DNA of 64,000 nucleotides from Sipunculus nudus (GCA_026874595.1 CM049313.1:49029659-49093658); one strand, 5' to 3'. Positions 1 to 13,880 are shown, counted from the first letter of the stretch. Numbers and translations: made by a program. Notes: generated by a model not told the origin, from the sequence alone.

Positions 1-2757
1 CAAATATCTTGATAGCTACAACTCGGCCAGTTTTCATAATCGTATATTATTTACTCGGTTAAAGTTACTGGGATGATACGTTGTCTATTTGCAAATAAGG
101 AAAAAAAACTCTGAACAAATTTTAATGATTTTTTAGCGTCATGTTAACACAAAAGGAAAAGCCTATGGACACTTGGAGGCAATCTGGATCACCATGATAT
201 ATTTCAATGCATAAGATTATATACCATTAAAATTGTGAATTCGGGTCATTCCTTTGTTCCGGATAGCGGTCGACTATTCGTTGGTATAAAGGACAACGTT
301 AATGCTGCAGCTCACCGGATGAACCATGTTTCTGATGCTTGACACCTTGAACAACACAGAGTTTCAATAATTTAGCCTTGACTAAATATCTATGACTAAA
401 TATGAACATTATGTTTTCGGATGCTCATGTATACAGTGGCGTCGTTTTTTCTTCAAGGGGTAGGGGGTATGGGAATGATTCGGGGATGTAGGTTAGGGCA
501 ATTTCATTTATAAAGCAACGAACATTAAAATATCCTTATCAAGAGATAAAGTTCACACACACACACAAATTATATATATATATATACATGTATATGTGTT
601 TGTATGTTATGTCTGTGTGTGTGATGTACGGCTGAGGTCATTCAAAATTATTTATTACCCATCTGTTAATGCTGGTCCATCAAGCTGGAAGGCAGAACTG
701 GTGTCAAAGTCTAGTATACTGATTATTAATATATATTATTTTCAATATATAAATCTTATTTTCTGCTTATAGCTGAGCTCCGGGGGAACGGGGGGGGGGG
801 GGTACATTGATCACGCTTGCTAAAAGTGGAATTTGGGATCTATACCTCCATTCAATCCCTTATATCGACGCCATGTTCATATATATCATAACGTCACGAA
901 ACTGATGTTATTGTTAAAATAAATAGTTAAAGTTAATAGGGAGACAAAATGTAATATTTTGGTTATCTGTAGAGTTTAATGTAATACGTTCATAAGATGT
1001 AATATACGAACATTTAATTTCTAGTAAATCTTAAGGCAACCTTAAACTGGTGATATTGAATAATTTTTAAGCAAACATATCAAGGCCTTTGGTCCATAAC
1101 ATAAAATAGCAACAGTTAACTAAAGTAAGATAATAATTAAGTCGTCCGCTTTGGCGTATAAGTGTTGATTTCTGTGTGTGTAAACCCAAGTTTGGTCCAA
1201 CTGGTTTTAAACACAGTTTTTTTCTACTGAAGTTAAATGCAAGGTCTTACGTTAAACTTGAGCTTTGTCTATACGAGTGTTAATACATGTTTCCTTATTA
1301 ATTAATCCAAATGAACAGATTAAAAAAACTGAAATTCCAACAATGATAATGATATATAATAACATTACGTTATATAGAAAATCCGTGTATAACTAAAATA
1401 TTTTTATTTACTTGGAGGTTATATTGAAAAAAATATCAGACGCTGTCGTTTATTCCTTTAACAAAAAAAGGAAAGTTCATCCTTATCGGCTTATCCTGTA
1501 TGAAATAAACAATAAAAAGTTAAACTTACAATATAAAACTAATCGGAACTATCACTGAACTTCAGTGTCATAAATTGATTGATCATTTACCTATAAGATC
1601 GACTCCATATACTAGTATATAGGACTGTCTGTCGCTTTCAGCTAATTAGGGTTGGGCAAATCTTGACAATTTCTACAATAGCTATTTCTGGTTTTGATTT
1701 GTGGTTAAGAAATTGTTTATGTAATCGTGCCAGCAATTGGGGCAAAGGGGTAAACTACTGAATTTGTCTTAAAAATTATTAAAATATATATTAAAAGTCT
1801 TAAAATCACCATATTAACGTAATTAACACACGCTCCAAATGATAGTACCAATGAGTACTGTACATACCTTTTTAAACAGCACACACACACAGACATACAC
1901 ACATGAGTATATGTGATTGTGACAGGGTGTGCGTGTGTGATAAACTGCTTGATTCACCAATATATGTAAAACGCTCTTTCAAATAAAATTTGCTATGTGG
2001 GTTTTGTAGTCAACGTTTATATATAATAAACAGCGCACATATAAGGGGTCTTTACCGGGCATCCCTTGATGTCTGAATAAAAAAGCATTGAATCAAATCA
2101 TACCGAAATTTTAGCTACAGTCGAACCTTTCTTATTTGGGATCTCCGTGCTGCAGGACCTGTATATTGTGGACAGATTTCGAAAGATCGATATTTTCTAA
2201 AATTAAATTTTTATTATTACCCCATAAAGTTGGAACCTCTAGGACTCCAGGCACATTTAGTTAGGAGTTTTACCCCTGTGGTTGGCCTTGGGTGTTGACC
2301 ATGATGAGTGCGCTTTGCGTGGTCGGTAGCCAGTGTCCAGCATAAAACTAATGGCGCCACTTTTCATTTTTACATTTTTTTACTTGAAACTTTTAAGAAT
2401 GCTAGAAACAGACATTTGTTCACCCAAATGGGTTTCATAAGGATACATGTAATCTCCTTGCACCATCCTCCAGCAGGGCCCAGGGCTCTTATGAAATTAA
2501 ACCTAAGTATGCTGACACATCCTTTCAGGATTGAGGAAATGAGCTCATGTGTGTGACCTATATATATTCTTAGAATTACGGGAATTAACCACATGTAACA
2601 CCACTTAAAACCTTAAAACTATAATAAAAAATCATGAAATAGGTTGGATTTCAGAAAAAAGTTTGACAGATTTTCATGATGAAATTTATCAGGAGACATT
2701 TATGGTGGTCATTGTGATCTGTATTTTACGATTTATGAGACAGTACACAGACACAGA
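1..2757. other. AT-rich non-coding stretch
   Basis: No convincing gene is visible. The stretch holds short AC/TA microsatellite patches near 557-620, a G run near 790-802 and AC/TG dinucleotide patches near 1880-1940. The short open frames here have no recognisable motifs and no consistent splice context. Confidence 0.6.
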
Positions 2758-2827
2758 ATTGATGATCTATGACAAAGACACAGGTTTCATGACATGAGGC
2801 AAAGACACAGGTTTTATTATATGGGTA

Positions 2828-3289
2828 CGCTCCCGAGGCAGCGGAAATCTTGTGCTTCTAAATAAGCTCCTGATTTTCCCGCTGCCTGCTTTGACCGTTT
2901 ATGATGCACTTACACAAAAGGTGGTGGGCCTGCCTGCTGAAAAAACTGCTGGTGTGACTAGCAGGCAACCAAATGCAAGTTAACAAACACTTGACAGGCA
3001 TCAGTCTCCGCCCAGAAACCACGAGTTTGGCCATTCTCTCTGAGCCTGTGGCCTGTTCAAACGGTTGCCCGGGCGATGAGCTGTCACTCAAAACGAAACG
3101 AACAACATTGGCTCCGTGTATTCCTCGCTTTAGCTGGTAAACGGTTCTGACTTCCAGCACAGGGTCTCATCTGATTGGACCAAAATACAGTGCTCCCCTC
3201 TGGTGTAGCGATTCAGGATACGAGGTCAAAACAAACAGTGCTTGCGATATAGGTAGTAGGCCTATAGGTAAAGCGCTGTGTAAAGAGCG
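2828..3289. mobile_element. Insertion interrupting the minisatellite
   Basis: A 462-bp block of unrelated, more GC-rich sequence splits the array. Repeat units lie on both sides. The block begins CGCTC and ends GAGCG, with TA on each side, so TA-CGCTC...GAGCG-TA forms a short inverted terminus with a candidate TA target duplication. No transposase is visible, so this would be a non-autonomous element. The termini are short, so the family is not assigned. Confidence 0.5.
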
Positions 3290-3889
3290 TATGATATAGG
3301 AAAAAGACACAGGTTTTATGATATGAGACAAAGAAATAGGTTTTATGATACGGGGAAAAGATACAGGTTTAATGATATGGGACAAAGACACAGGTTTTAT
3401 AATATGGGACAAAGACACAAGTTTTCAGACATTGGGTAAACACAGGTTTGATGATATGGGCCGAAGACAAAGGTTTTATGATATCGGTAAAGAACCAGGT
3501 TTTATGTTATAGGTCAAAGACATAGGATTCATGATATGGGACAAAGACAAAGGTTTTAATGATATGGGGAAAAGACTCAGGTTTATGATATGGAACAAAG
3601 ACACAGGTTTTATGATATGGGACAAAGACACAGGTTTAATGATATGGGATAAAGACACAAGTTTTATGTTAAGGGACAAAGACAAAGGTTTTATGATATG
3701 GACATGACACAGGTTTAATAATATGGGACAAAGACACAGGTTTTTATGATATGGGACAAAGACAAAGGTTTTTATGATATGTGACAAAGACACAGGTTTT
3801 ATGATATTGACATGACTCAGATTTCATGATATGGGTCAATGACACAGGTTTAAGATTCGGGACAAAGACACAGGTTTTATGATATGGGA

Positions 3890-4985
3890 CAAAGACAAAG
3901 ATTTTTATGATATGTGACAAAGACACAGGTTTTATGATATGGGACAAAGACACAGGTTTTATAATATGGGACAAAGACAAAGGTTTTATGATATGGGTCA
4001 AAGACACAGGTTTGATGATATTGGACAAAGACAAAGGTTTTATGATATGGGACAAAAAACAAAGGTTTTATGAAATTCGACGAAAACACAGGTTTTATGG
4101 TATGGGATAAAGACAAAGGTTTCATGATATAAGAAAAGACACAGGTTTTTTTTTTATATGGGACAAAGACGAAAGGTTTTATGATATCGGTCAAAGACAC
4201 AGGTTTTATGTTATGGGACAAAGACAAAGGTTTTTATGATATGTTACAAAGACACAGGTTTTATGATATGGGACAAAGAGACAGGTTTTATAATATGGAG
4301 AAAAGACACAGGTTTTTATGATATGTGGCAAAGACAAAGGTTTTTATGATATTAGACAAAGACACAGGTTTTTATGATATGGGGAAAAGACACAGGTTTT
4401 AATGATATGGGACAAAGACACTGGTTTTATGATATGGGACAAAGACAAAGATTTTTATGATATGTGACAAAGACACAGGTTTTATGATATGGGACAAAGA
4501 CACAGGTTTTATAATATGGGACAAAGACAAAGGTTTTATGATATGGGTCAAAGACACAGGTTTGATGATATTGGACAAAGACAAAGGTTTTTTGATAATG
4601 GACAAAAAACAAAGGTTTTATGAAATTCGACGAAAACACAGGTTTTATGGTATGGGATAAAGACAAAGGTTTCATGATATTAGAAAAGACACAGGTTTTT
4701 TTTTATATGGGACAAAGACGAAAGGTTTTATGATATCGGTCAAAGACACAGGTTTTATGTTATGGGACAAAGACAAAGGTTTTTATGATATGTGACAAAG
4801 ACACAGGTTTTATGATATGGGACAAAGAGACAGGTTTTATAATATGGGGAAAAGACACAGGTTTTTATGATATGTGGCAAAGACAAAGGTTTTTATGATA
4901 TTATACAAGGACACATGTTTTTATGATATGGGGAAAAGACACAGGTTTTAATGATATGGGACAAAGACACTGGTTTTATGATATG
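3890..4985. repeat. Tandem higher-order duplication inside the minisatellite
   Basis: Two consecutive blocks of about 548 bp (about 3890-4437 and 4438-4985) repeat the same sequence of variant 27-bp units, including shared oddities: GACAAAAAACAAAGG, a GAAATTCGACGAAAACACAGG variant, and an over-long T run. This points to a fairly recent duplication of about 20 units as one block. Confidence 0.85.
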
Positions 4986-7872
4986 AGACAAAGACAAATG
5001 TTCTATGATATTTGACCAGAAAAGGTTTAATGTACATGATAAAGGTTTTATAATATGAGACAAAGACACAGGATCTATGATATGGGTCAAAGACATAGGT
5101 TTTGAGACACTGGGTAAACACAGGTTTGATGATATGGGACGACGACAAAGGTTTTATGATATCGAACAAGGAACCAGGTTTTATGATATGGGAGAAAGAC
5201 ATAAGTTTTATAATATGGGACAAAGACACAGGTTTTATGATATGAGTCAAAGACACAGGTTTTGAGACATTGGTTAAACACAGGTTTGATGATATGGGAC
5301 GAAGACAAAGGTTTTATGATATCGGACAAAGAACCAGGTTTTATGATATGGGACAAAGACACAGGTTTTATGATATGTGACAAAGACACAGGTTTAATGA
5401 TATGGGATAAAGACACAAGTTTTATGTTAAGGGACAAAGACAAAGGTTTTATGATATGGACATGACACAGGTTTGATGATATGGGACAAAGGCACAGGTT
5501 TTTATGATATGGGACAAAGACAAAGGTTTTATGATATGTGACAAAGACACAGGTTTTATGATATTGACATGACTCAGATTTCATGATATGGGACAAAGAC
5601 AGGTTTTATAATATGGGGCAAAGACAAAGGTTTTATAATATGGGATAAAGACACAAGTTTTATGTTATGGGTCAAAGACACAGGTTTTATTATATGGGAC
5701 TAGGACACAGGTTTTATTATATGGGGAAAAGACACAGGTTTTCATGATTTGTGACAAAGACACAGGTTTGAAGATATGGGTCAAAGACACAGATTTTTAT
5801 GATATAGGACAACGACACAGGTTTTATGATATGGGACAAAGACAAAGGTTTTATGTTATGGACATGACACAGGTTTAATGATATGGGACAAAGCGTAGGT
5901 GTTTATGGTATTGGACAAACACACAGGTTTTATGATATGGGACAAATAGACAGGTTTTATGATATGGGACAAAGAAAAAGGTTTTATGTTATGGACATGA
6001 CACAGGTTTTATGATATGGGACAAAGCGTAGGTTTTTATGGTATTGGACAAACACACAGGTTTTATGATATGGGACAAAGACACAGGTTTTATGATATGG
6101 GTAAGAGACACAGGTTTTATGATATAGGACATTGACACAGGTTTTATGATATGGGACAGAGACAAAGGTTTTATGATATGGGACAAAGAAAAAGGTTTTA
6201 TGATATGGGACAAAGACACAGGTTTTTATGATATGGGACAAAGACACAGGTTTTATGATATTGACATGACTCAGATTTCATGATATGGGTCAATGACACA
6301 GGTTTTAGATATGGGACAAAGACACAGGTTTTATGATATGGGACAAAGACACAGGTTTTTATTATATGGGACAAAGACAAAGGTTTTATGAAATTGTACA
6401 AAGACACATGTTTTTATGATATGGGACAAAGACAAAGGTTTTATGATATGGGACAAAGACAAAGGTTTTATGAAATTGTACAAAGACACATGTTTCATGA
6501 ATTTTGGACAAAGACACAGGTTTTACGTCATGGGGCAAAGACATAGGTTTTACGACATGGGGCGAAGACACAGGTTTTACGACATGGGGCAAAGACACAG
6601 GTTTGATGATATGGGACAAAGACACATGTTTAATGACAAGGGGCAAACATCAGGTTTTATGATATGGGACAAAGACTCAGGTTTTATGACACAGGGTGAA
6701 CATTCATGTTTTATGACATCGGGCAAAGACAGTTTTATGACATCAGGCAAAGACACAAGTTTTAAGACATGGGGCAAAGACAAAGGTTAAATGCTCTAAA
6801 TTTTCCAAAAGATACCGTTCAAGATTGCATAAGTTATGTTGTGAACAAACAGAAACACACACAAACACACACGAACGGGGATGAACGCATTCCCTCCAGG
6901 CGGAGGCAATAATACTTGAAAGAGCGTTTATTGGTAAATCTTTGTAGTTTCTCTTTTATTTGTTCACTAATCTTTTTATATTTATAGAAACATATATTTA
7001 TATTCCTTGCGCCAATTTAACCTATATGGTCTTCTCAATGCAAACACTGTATTCTTAGGTTTTTGGGCTTAGACTCGTGTCAGTGTATCGGTTTGTACGT
7101 ATGTTTCCCGGTAGCTATTGCACTGGTTTGGTATTCAGGCTGTAGTACTTGGTTATCAAAACAAAGCCATACAAGAATTATGTGCACATTTTGGGAGCGC
7201 TCTTGAGATGTTTGTCTTCAAACACATTCATAAAGAAAACCGGGTGCAAGTCAACAATGACGCACTACCCCACCCTTAATTTCAATGTTATATAAAATCC
7301 ATTGTCATTCGAATCTTTATGAACGTCCAAGCGTGGATTAAACAACCACGCCTGGGTCTGTAAAAAAGCATGCATTGTGTCCATGAAAGGGTGAGCTATT
7401 CATGCTGCCAGAATACACGACTTGTCCTAGTATGTAGCTCCCTCGGTGGAATACAAATTAGACTAGACTCGGAGACCTGAATCTTACCGCCGAGAGCCGG
7501 CCATCAATAGGAACACTTGTGAAAGATTATATACAAAGTGACTGTGGGACGATTTAGAGTTCTTTTCCCCGCATCTCGCTCGCTAATTGCACATACCTGA
7601 GCGCCAGGTGATCTTTTCCGAGGTAAAGGTAAGGATAACGTATTACATGTATACCAAAATATATTTGTCAGTGTCTGATACAATTTTTTTTTTAATTTTT
7701 GTGCCACAGGACTTTAGGAAAGGGGCACTTTCCCCTATGTATTTTTCATTTTAAAATGTTATGGCGCTTTTATCTTAAATAAAAGTTATTTCAGATCACA
7801 GCAATATATTACTTTCACCTGATTATGTTTAATCTTCTTGCGAATAATAATAAAGCTTTGTTTTAAACTAAA

Positions 7873-7901
7873 TTTACTCTCTCTCTCCCTCTCTCTTTCT
7901 C

Positions 7902-7989
<88 letters not shown>
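7873..7989. repeat. Compound (CT)n-(AT)n microsatellite
   Basis: A long CT/CTCC tract changes abruptly into about 20 AT dinucleotides. Confidence 0.95.
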
Positions 7990-7991
<2 letters not shown>

Positions 7992-8394
7992 TTTGCCGAT
8001 TAATTAATTAGATCGATGCACGGTCGTTTTCTTTCAAATGGATTAAATCGATTTCAATTTTGCATAATCAAGTGAAAACGATTATGTTAGCATATGCAAA
8101 GAATCTAATCCTGTCAGATATATAGCCTATACGAACATAAAGTTAACGAACGGCATCAAAACGGAAATTTACGCAGATGTCCGAACTCAAGTCGATTTGT
8201 GATGTGAGGATTGATGGTTTCATTATGAATACCGATGTACATGTCAGACATTAACTTTGGTCTGTATTTTAGGTACTAGTGTACAGCTGATTTCCAGGAA
8301 ATACAGAAAGTACATAAAATAATCGATTAATAATCGATCATCGGTCGTTTTTATTTTTCAGTAATTGATTATGATTTTAAAAGCAATTCCAACC

Positions 8395-8397
<3 letters not shown>

Positions 8398-8484
<87 letters not shown>
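8398..8484. repeat. (TA)n microsatellite
   Basis: About 43 uninterrupted TA dinucleotides, self-complementary and able to form a cruciform. Confidence 0.97.
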
Positions 8485-8487
<3 letters not shown>

Positions 8488-8933
8488 TGTAGGGTTATGG
8501 AAAGGTTAAGGCAGAAATCCTGAAATCTCCACAAAGAAATGCCGAGACTTGTGAAGGCGTTACCAGATTAATTGACTTGCCACAACATACTGATCCCGTT
8601 ACATATAAATGTATGACTGTTTATTCGTAAACATTGGCGGTTTCTAAGATTAAACTTCTGGTAGGTAAAGTCGAATTAATGTAATGCAAGTGCTAATGAG
8701 ATATTCATCAGACGCATATATAAAATATGTCCTTACAATAAGCAGAAAATATTAGAAACGTAAATCAACAGAATATTAAACAAATAAAAATATCAAAACA
8801 CACATAAAAAAAACACACACTCGTACAGAGTAATCGTGCAAGCCAGGTGTGTAAACAATATATTCATTGATACTGTAATTAGTAAATATATGTACTTATG
8901 GTGCATGATTACGTACCCACATACACATACATA

Positions 8934-8956
8934 TATATTAGATATATATCATATAT

Positions 8957-8987
<31 letters not shown>
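8934..8987. repeat. (AT)n microsatellite
   Basis: An AT-dinucleotide tract broken by ATC triplets. Confidence 0.85.
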
Positions 8988-11803
8988 CAATCAATGCACA
9001 TGTATAATTATATATTAATGTACTGATATTCCGGGAAGTACATGTATTGATGCAGCTACAAAGTTGAGATTTTATCCCAAAATGTTTGCAAACCTGTTCA
9101 ACATTGGGATATGTGTGTGCTTGAGGTTATATACGTCGGGGTACGATTTGAGCGGTACAACGAGGGCTGAGCCAAAAGCTTTATAGAGTATATCTGACAT
9201 ACTAAGAGGGTACGGCAAATAAAGGGTTGCTTGCTATTATCCGCATGACTGGATTCGTACAAAACTCGGGGTCGTCTGTATGGGCGTGCGTATCTGAACC
9301 AGGTGAGAGGGTATGGAATAGAGTTGTATTACTAATAGGGAGCTTTCTACAAGTAATAGTCACACCTATGGAGAGGTTGACGGGAACATGGGACGAACTT
9401 CATAACGCATGGCACAGATTAGAATTTCGGTAAGTTTGTGATATTCGTGGGGCATTGCTGAATCTGCAGTCACTAATCTAGGACGTTTCGCTAATGAATT
9501 CTTTTTATCTATACCACATGTTTTTCTTTATCTGTATAATATTATACATCAAATTAACATATGAGGAATATATCTGAGTCGGCAGCTTTGCCTGTCTGTT
9601 GAATAAATATGTTCAGAACCGGCAGCTTTCGCCGTCTGTTGAATGTAAATGTTCATGAATAGTCTGTTATGATTATTTCCCGCAAATGCTGGATTTACAT
9701 TTTGGCTAAGCCGGTTGTAGCCCCGGGACTCATGCAAGGGGGAAACCTCGGTCCGACCCCCCACCCGAATAAAAAAAACAAACTCTTACTCCATTTGTAA
9801 CGATAAAAATCAAGGGTGCACCTAGATTTGTAAATGGAAGTGCAAAACGCTTTCGCCATGGGATTTGATATCCATGCTCAGTTGCTTAGTTACATAAATA
9901 AAGAAAAGTATCCAATGTACGGCAGGAGCTGTGGACATGAACTAGTTCAGCATTTGCGCCATAGCCACGAGTCTTCTGTGGCCGATTTCTTTAATATTGT
10001 ATGGCCGATTTCAATAATTCACTTTAATACTCAAGTAAACGTACCAAAGGATACTAGTCTATAAACAATCTTTAAATGTATACCATTTTCAGTATCGTAC
10101 TATTTTCAGTATCGTTCTTATTATATGAGTAGATTAAGCATAGAAGCCATGTTTTGTGCCTTTAAATTTGGCCTGCCAAGATTTCACACTCTGGGGTATC
10201 CACTTGGCTTAACCCGGCACTGATTGTATTACCGGCACCCTTTTATGAAATGGGTTAGGAATAGTGCAAATGTTTGTAGCCTGTTGATCATTCGTGACAC
10301 TGACCCTCTTATTATAAGGTCTGAATAAACGTCACCATATGGTCATACCCCTTCTGGAACACTATGGATTGGGGGTTTTAAGAATCAAATGTGTTGCTTA
10401 TATCCCAAGGGTACAGATCTAGATGTCATTTTATTGGGCTGTCCCACTTAGGCGACTCTACATGCGACTATAGGCGACCAGGCGTAAGTGCTGTCGTATA
10501 TTTATACCTTTTATTGTCTGTGTGACATATTTCAAATATATAATTAGTTATAAGATAAAAAAAATTATGTTTTTAGTATAGGTTAATCCTAAAGCCGGTA
10601 TATATATAATATTTTCATCATAAACTCAGAAATTGAACCGGAGTTATTAATTATTAATTTATTTCATTTTCAATATAATATAAAATATTATTCTTTGAAT
10701 AACAGGGGAAGATAACATTGACCCCCCCCCCCCCGCCAACACCCTTGCTAAAACGTGAAGGGATATATTGCATACAATGTCAATATACTCTATCGGTATA
10801 CTGTCAGATGTCCCTACATGGATACGTTGATGATATATGAACAAGCCACAGAAAGTCCGATATTTAATTTTAACATGCAGCATTTAATAATAGTCTGCAA
10901 CTCAACATTATTTGCCAGGAATCTGATTTGACTTCAAATAAATTACGGTTCTTTTCAACTTGACTCTGACTCGCCTTCGCAAAATGGTGACGGCTGCTCT
11001 ATTATACATTATAGCCCAAACAAAAAAAATAATGATTTTTATTTATGTTAGATTTTTTCTTTTTGTTTTTCATGATTGGGGGGGGGGGTAAACTTCAATT
11101 TATAGGTCTTAATTTTGTGGACACTTGATTTGTATTTCACATAATTAAGTACGTAATATTAGTTGGTGTCTGAGAGGGCTTTCAAATAATACTCTATACC
11201 CGGCAGACGTTTAGAATAATTTGATTAACTAAAAGCCAGTAAAAGAATAACTGATGATAACGATTAAAACATGAAAATTATGCTTCATATTTTTTTTCGT
11301 TTTGTCATATTTTTAATGACAATGACAGATATGCTCAGCATACGGGCCTGTCACAAAGCCGACACCTGCTGGCAAGCCTCCGGTAAGGATATAAGGCAGA
11401 CATACTGATGGAGGAACTGACAGTTAGAATTAGGCTGATATTTCTATAATGAAGTTTACTCGTTCCATCGCGAAGAGACCTCAAAAAGTCTGTATCAGGA
11501 ATTTGCTCCCACTTGGACGATAAATAATATCCAACCGAACAATATCGAACACACAGTGCACAGGAATTGCAAATATATACGTTTTGAAACTTTTGTGTGA
11601 CATATGAGATTCTCTATATAACCTAATTGATATTACTTGTTGATTTAAAAATAGAAAGGGTTCAACGCGCGAGTGATTTGATTGGTTAAAATTCATGATA
11701 TACCTGACCGGGCCGTGTTTTGAAATAAGGTCTGTTCGCGGTGGAGCGAGAGGACTTGGTTAAAGTAACGGTGTTTGTGTATCCCTACAGAGGAAGCATT
11801 CAA

Positions 11804-12127
11804 TATGTGCGTATGCAGTACATATGCGTATGCAGCTTGGAAACGCAGCCATTATATATTCTCTCACAGTGATTCCATATATGCGTATGCATATATACGC
11901 TCAGACTGAAAGCAAATACGCATGGCAACGTCTGGGGAAATTCCAAATTTGACATTATATATATAATTAATATGGTGTTCCTCTAGCAGATGACTTTTCT
12001 ATTCCAGCATCTCTAAATTTTATGCCTAATTTTGCTGCATATGTACTGTATACGCATACGTATTAATGGAACCACAGGTGTTCGTTTCTAGCTTCATTAC
12101 GCATATGTACCGCATGCGCATTAAATT
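11804..12127. mobile_element. Foldback element with long inverted arms
   Basis: Motifs of the type TGCGTATGCAGTACATATGC cluster here. The left arm (about 11806-11905) and the reverse complement of the right arm (about 12035-12127) share the order TGCGTATGC, GTACATATGCGTA, AGCTTGGAAACG-like, GTGATTCCAT-like, TATGCGTAT. This makes an imperfect inverted repeat of roughly 90-100 bp per arm around a spacer of about 130 bp. It is best explained as a MITE or foldback element. No coding capacity is seen. Confidence 0.6.
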
Positions 12128-13419
12128 TTATAGAATGCTAGCTTAAATCGGCTAAGCTGATAAGATAGACGAGCTAGACATCTTACCCTTTTTTTTTTGA
12201 CACATGATGATTTTCTATACGACCACGCAACTCTCAGCCAATCATGTCAGTGCAGAGGACCATCATACCGCTGGATATCCCACACTCAAACAATGGCAAA
12301 AAAAAGTCCACCGTTGGCAAGCCATTGTTCCATGTCTGACTGTGCTAAACTTCACAAGCGGCTAGGATTTTTTTATTTTCTTGCTCTATTCTTGCACAAA
12401 TTCAATTATTAGCTTAATACTGACCCAGTTTATGGGGATCCAACAGCCTGCCCTATTAGAGAGAAGGATTGGGTTTCTTAGTTCGTTCAGTAAAAATTTT
12501 TAAAAAAAGTCAAACTTGTGAACTTTATTCGCTTACCAAGTCTGACATGTTCTTGCTGTGTCGAAAGATATATTTTTAGCAAAAATCGTTTTGTGTTGCG
12601 ATGAAGATGTCAGACTAATCGTGATAATTTTGAAAAAGATAGATCGATCTATGTGACTGAAAGGTACACCAAAAAGCGCATATATGAAACACGATTCTTC
12701 AATTTCTTGGTCTTGGCCAACTATCATGTTTCGCGTTCCATATGTATGAATCCGTTTACATTTGCCGCACCAAGAAAAATATGTAAATACACATATACTT
12801 CTATGCATTGTAAGTTTCCTACGATCGTTTGACGTAAATTGTTTTGCTCATATTAACTATTGGCGGTCTCGGATATATACGACAAACACGTACTGTCTAT
12901 GAAAGCTAAAGGATCGGTTATTTTGGGGCCTGTGATTACGTCACCTAGGCAGCTGACAGTTATCCGTTGTAATAACGGGATTAAATGAGATGGATTTCTA
13001 TATGGTGTGCCAAGCCATAAACATTTCCTTGTTTATCTTTGTTATTTACACATTATGATAAACCTCTGTGTGGTAATATTTTTCGAAATTAAAGCTTAAA
13101 TTGAATTTTGAAACAAACGCGAAAACGTTGCATTTCAGTGAGGTCTGAAGAACAGCTGGATATCCGTGTACAAAACATCCACCTCACACGTTTGAAATCG
13201 TCAATTTTAGCAGCCGGGAAAAAAGACGCTTTTGATGTGTAACAGTTTAGAGTAACTGATTACATCATGTATACTTTTTGGAACAGGAATGTTACAAATC
13301 ATTACAAGTGTCGGGTGTTTTTTCCTAAATGTCTGTATAAATGTGAGCATGATTTGTCCCCACACCACATCACGCCTGGAGAAGTCGTTCACGCCCGCGC
13401 TCCGTCAAAATATCTGGCT
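12128..13419. other. Non-coding upstream region of gene A
   Basis: No gene is recognised. A 91-codon open frame on the - strand at 12533-12808 shows no known motif. A CRE-like TTACGTCA lies near 12937. Confidence 0.45.
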
Positions 13420-13663
13420 GAATAATTAACACCGGCGCGCTTAGTCCCGTCGCCTGAGAAGGTCAAGGCCACGAGTCAGCTCATTTTATGGGTTTGTTTG
13501 CGGTGGTAAATCCAAATAAGTTAACGATTGAGGTATTTATAAACTTGAAAAACATGGACGTTAACTTTTCATTGCTTCATTTTCAAAGTGTGTTACGGTG
13601 TGTCAGGGAACATTTGTGACAAATGGCGACATATTTGTTGATTGAGGGTGACATTCAGACGGT
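13420..13663 (+). promoter_or_regulatory. Putative promoter and non-coding first exon of gene A
   Basis: A GC-richer patch (13430-13480) precedes a TATA-like TTTATAAA at 13537-13543. A transcription start about 30 bp downstream (about 13570) would give a first exon ending at 13661, where CAGACG is followed by the strong donor GTAAGT. A TTTTAG acceptor at 13858-13863 joins it to the exon that carries the gene A start codon. The leader would hold an upstream ATG at 13623 whose 20-codon frame runs across the splice and stops inside the main start region (TGGTGA overlapping ATGGTG). The start site is inferred. Confidence 0.45.
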
Positions 13664-13880
13664 AAGTTTTATGATACACCCGGATGGGTTGTCGTGATTT
13701 ACCAGTATAATTCGTAATTCTGAAGAACACTCCCAATGGTCACTAGTATTTAACTTGACAACCATTGTGCTAGGAATGTTAGTTCACAAAAGCCGTCTGA
13801 CTTTAACAGAGGTCGGTGTAGCTCTGATCCATTAATTTCTCCGTTATTCCTTCCGTGTTTTAGAGCATCAAGAAGATGAG

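Larger units (their letters stand above)
2758..6787. repeat. 27-bp minisatellite array, coding-like in both strands
   Basis: About 140 degenerate copies of a 27-bp unit are visible. Read on the + strand the unit gives the nine residues MIWDKDTGF (ATGATATGG then GACAAAGAC then ACAGGTTTT). Read on the - strand it gives KPVSLSHII. Because 27 is a multiple of three and the unit lacks stops in several frames, stacked open frames of 60-170 codons arise on both strands, but single-base indels break each one every few units. I therefore treat it as a satellite and not as a gene. Variant units (ACAAAGG, GAACCAGG, TGACATGACTCAG) recur in the same order at distant places, which shows block-wise amplification. 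The last copies, about 6500-6787, drift to a CATGGGGCAAAGAC variant. Confidence 0.93.
6788..11800. other. Non-coding stretch with microsatellites
   Basis: Apart from the microsatellites listed separately, I see no gene. An open frame at 9227-9433 ends at a good donor-like CGGTAAGTTT but matches no family I know and has no partner exon. Poly-C near 10722-10735 and poly-G near 11079-11087 are present. Confidence 0.5.

Noticed and set aside
5087-5596. Long open frame on the - strand inside the minisatellite
   Set aside because: It is a by-product of stop-free 27-bp units; frames break at indels and both strands are equally open.
9227-9433. Open frame ending at a GTAAGT donor-like site
   Set aside because: No recognised motif, no partner exon, and the stop TAA is itself part of the donor; a chance frame is likely.
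12533-12808. 91-codon frame on the - strand
   Set aside because: No start context, no domain and no flanking splice evidence.
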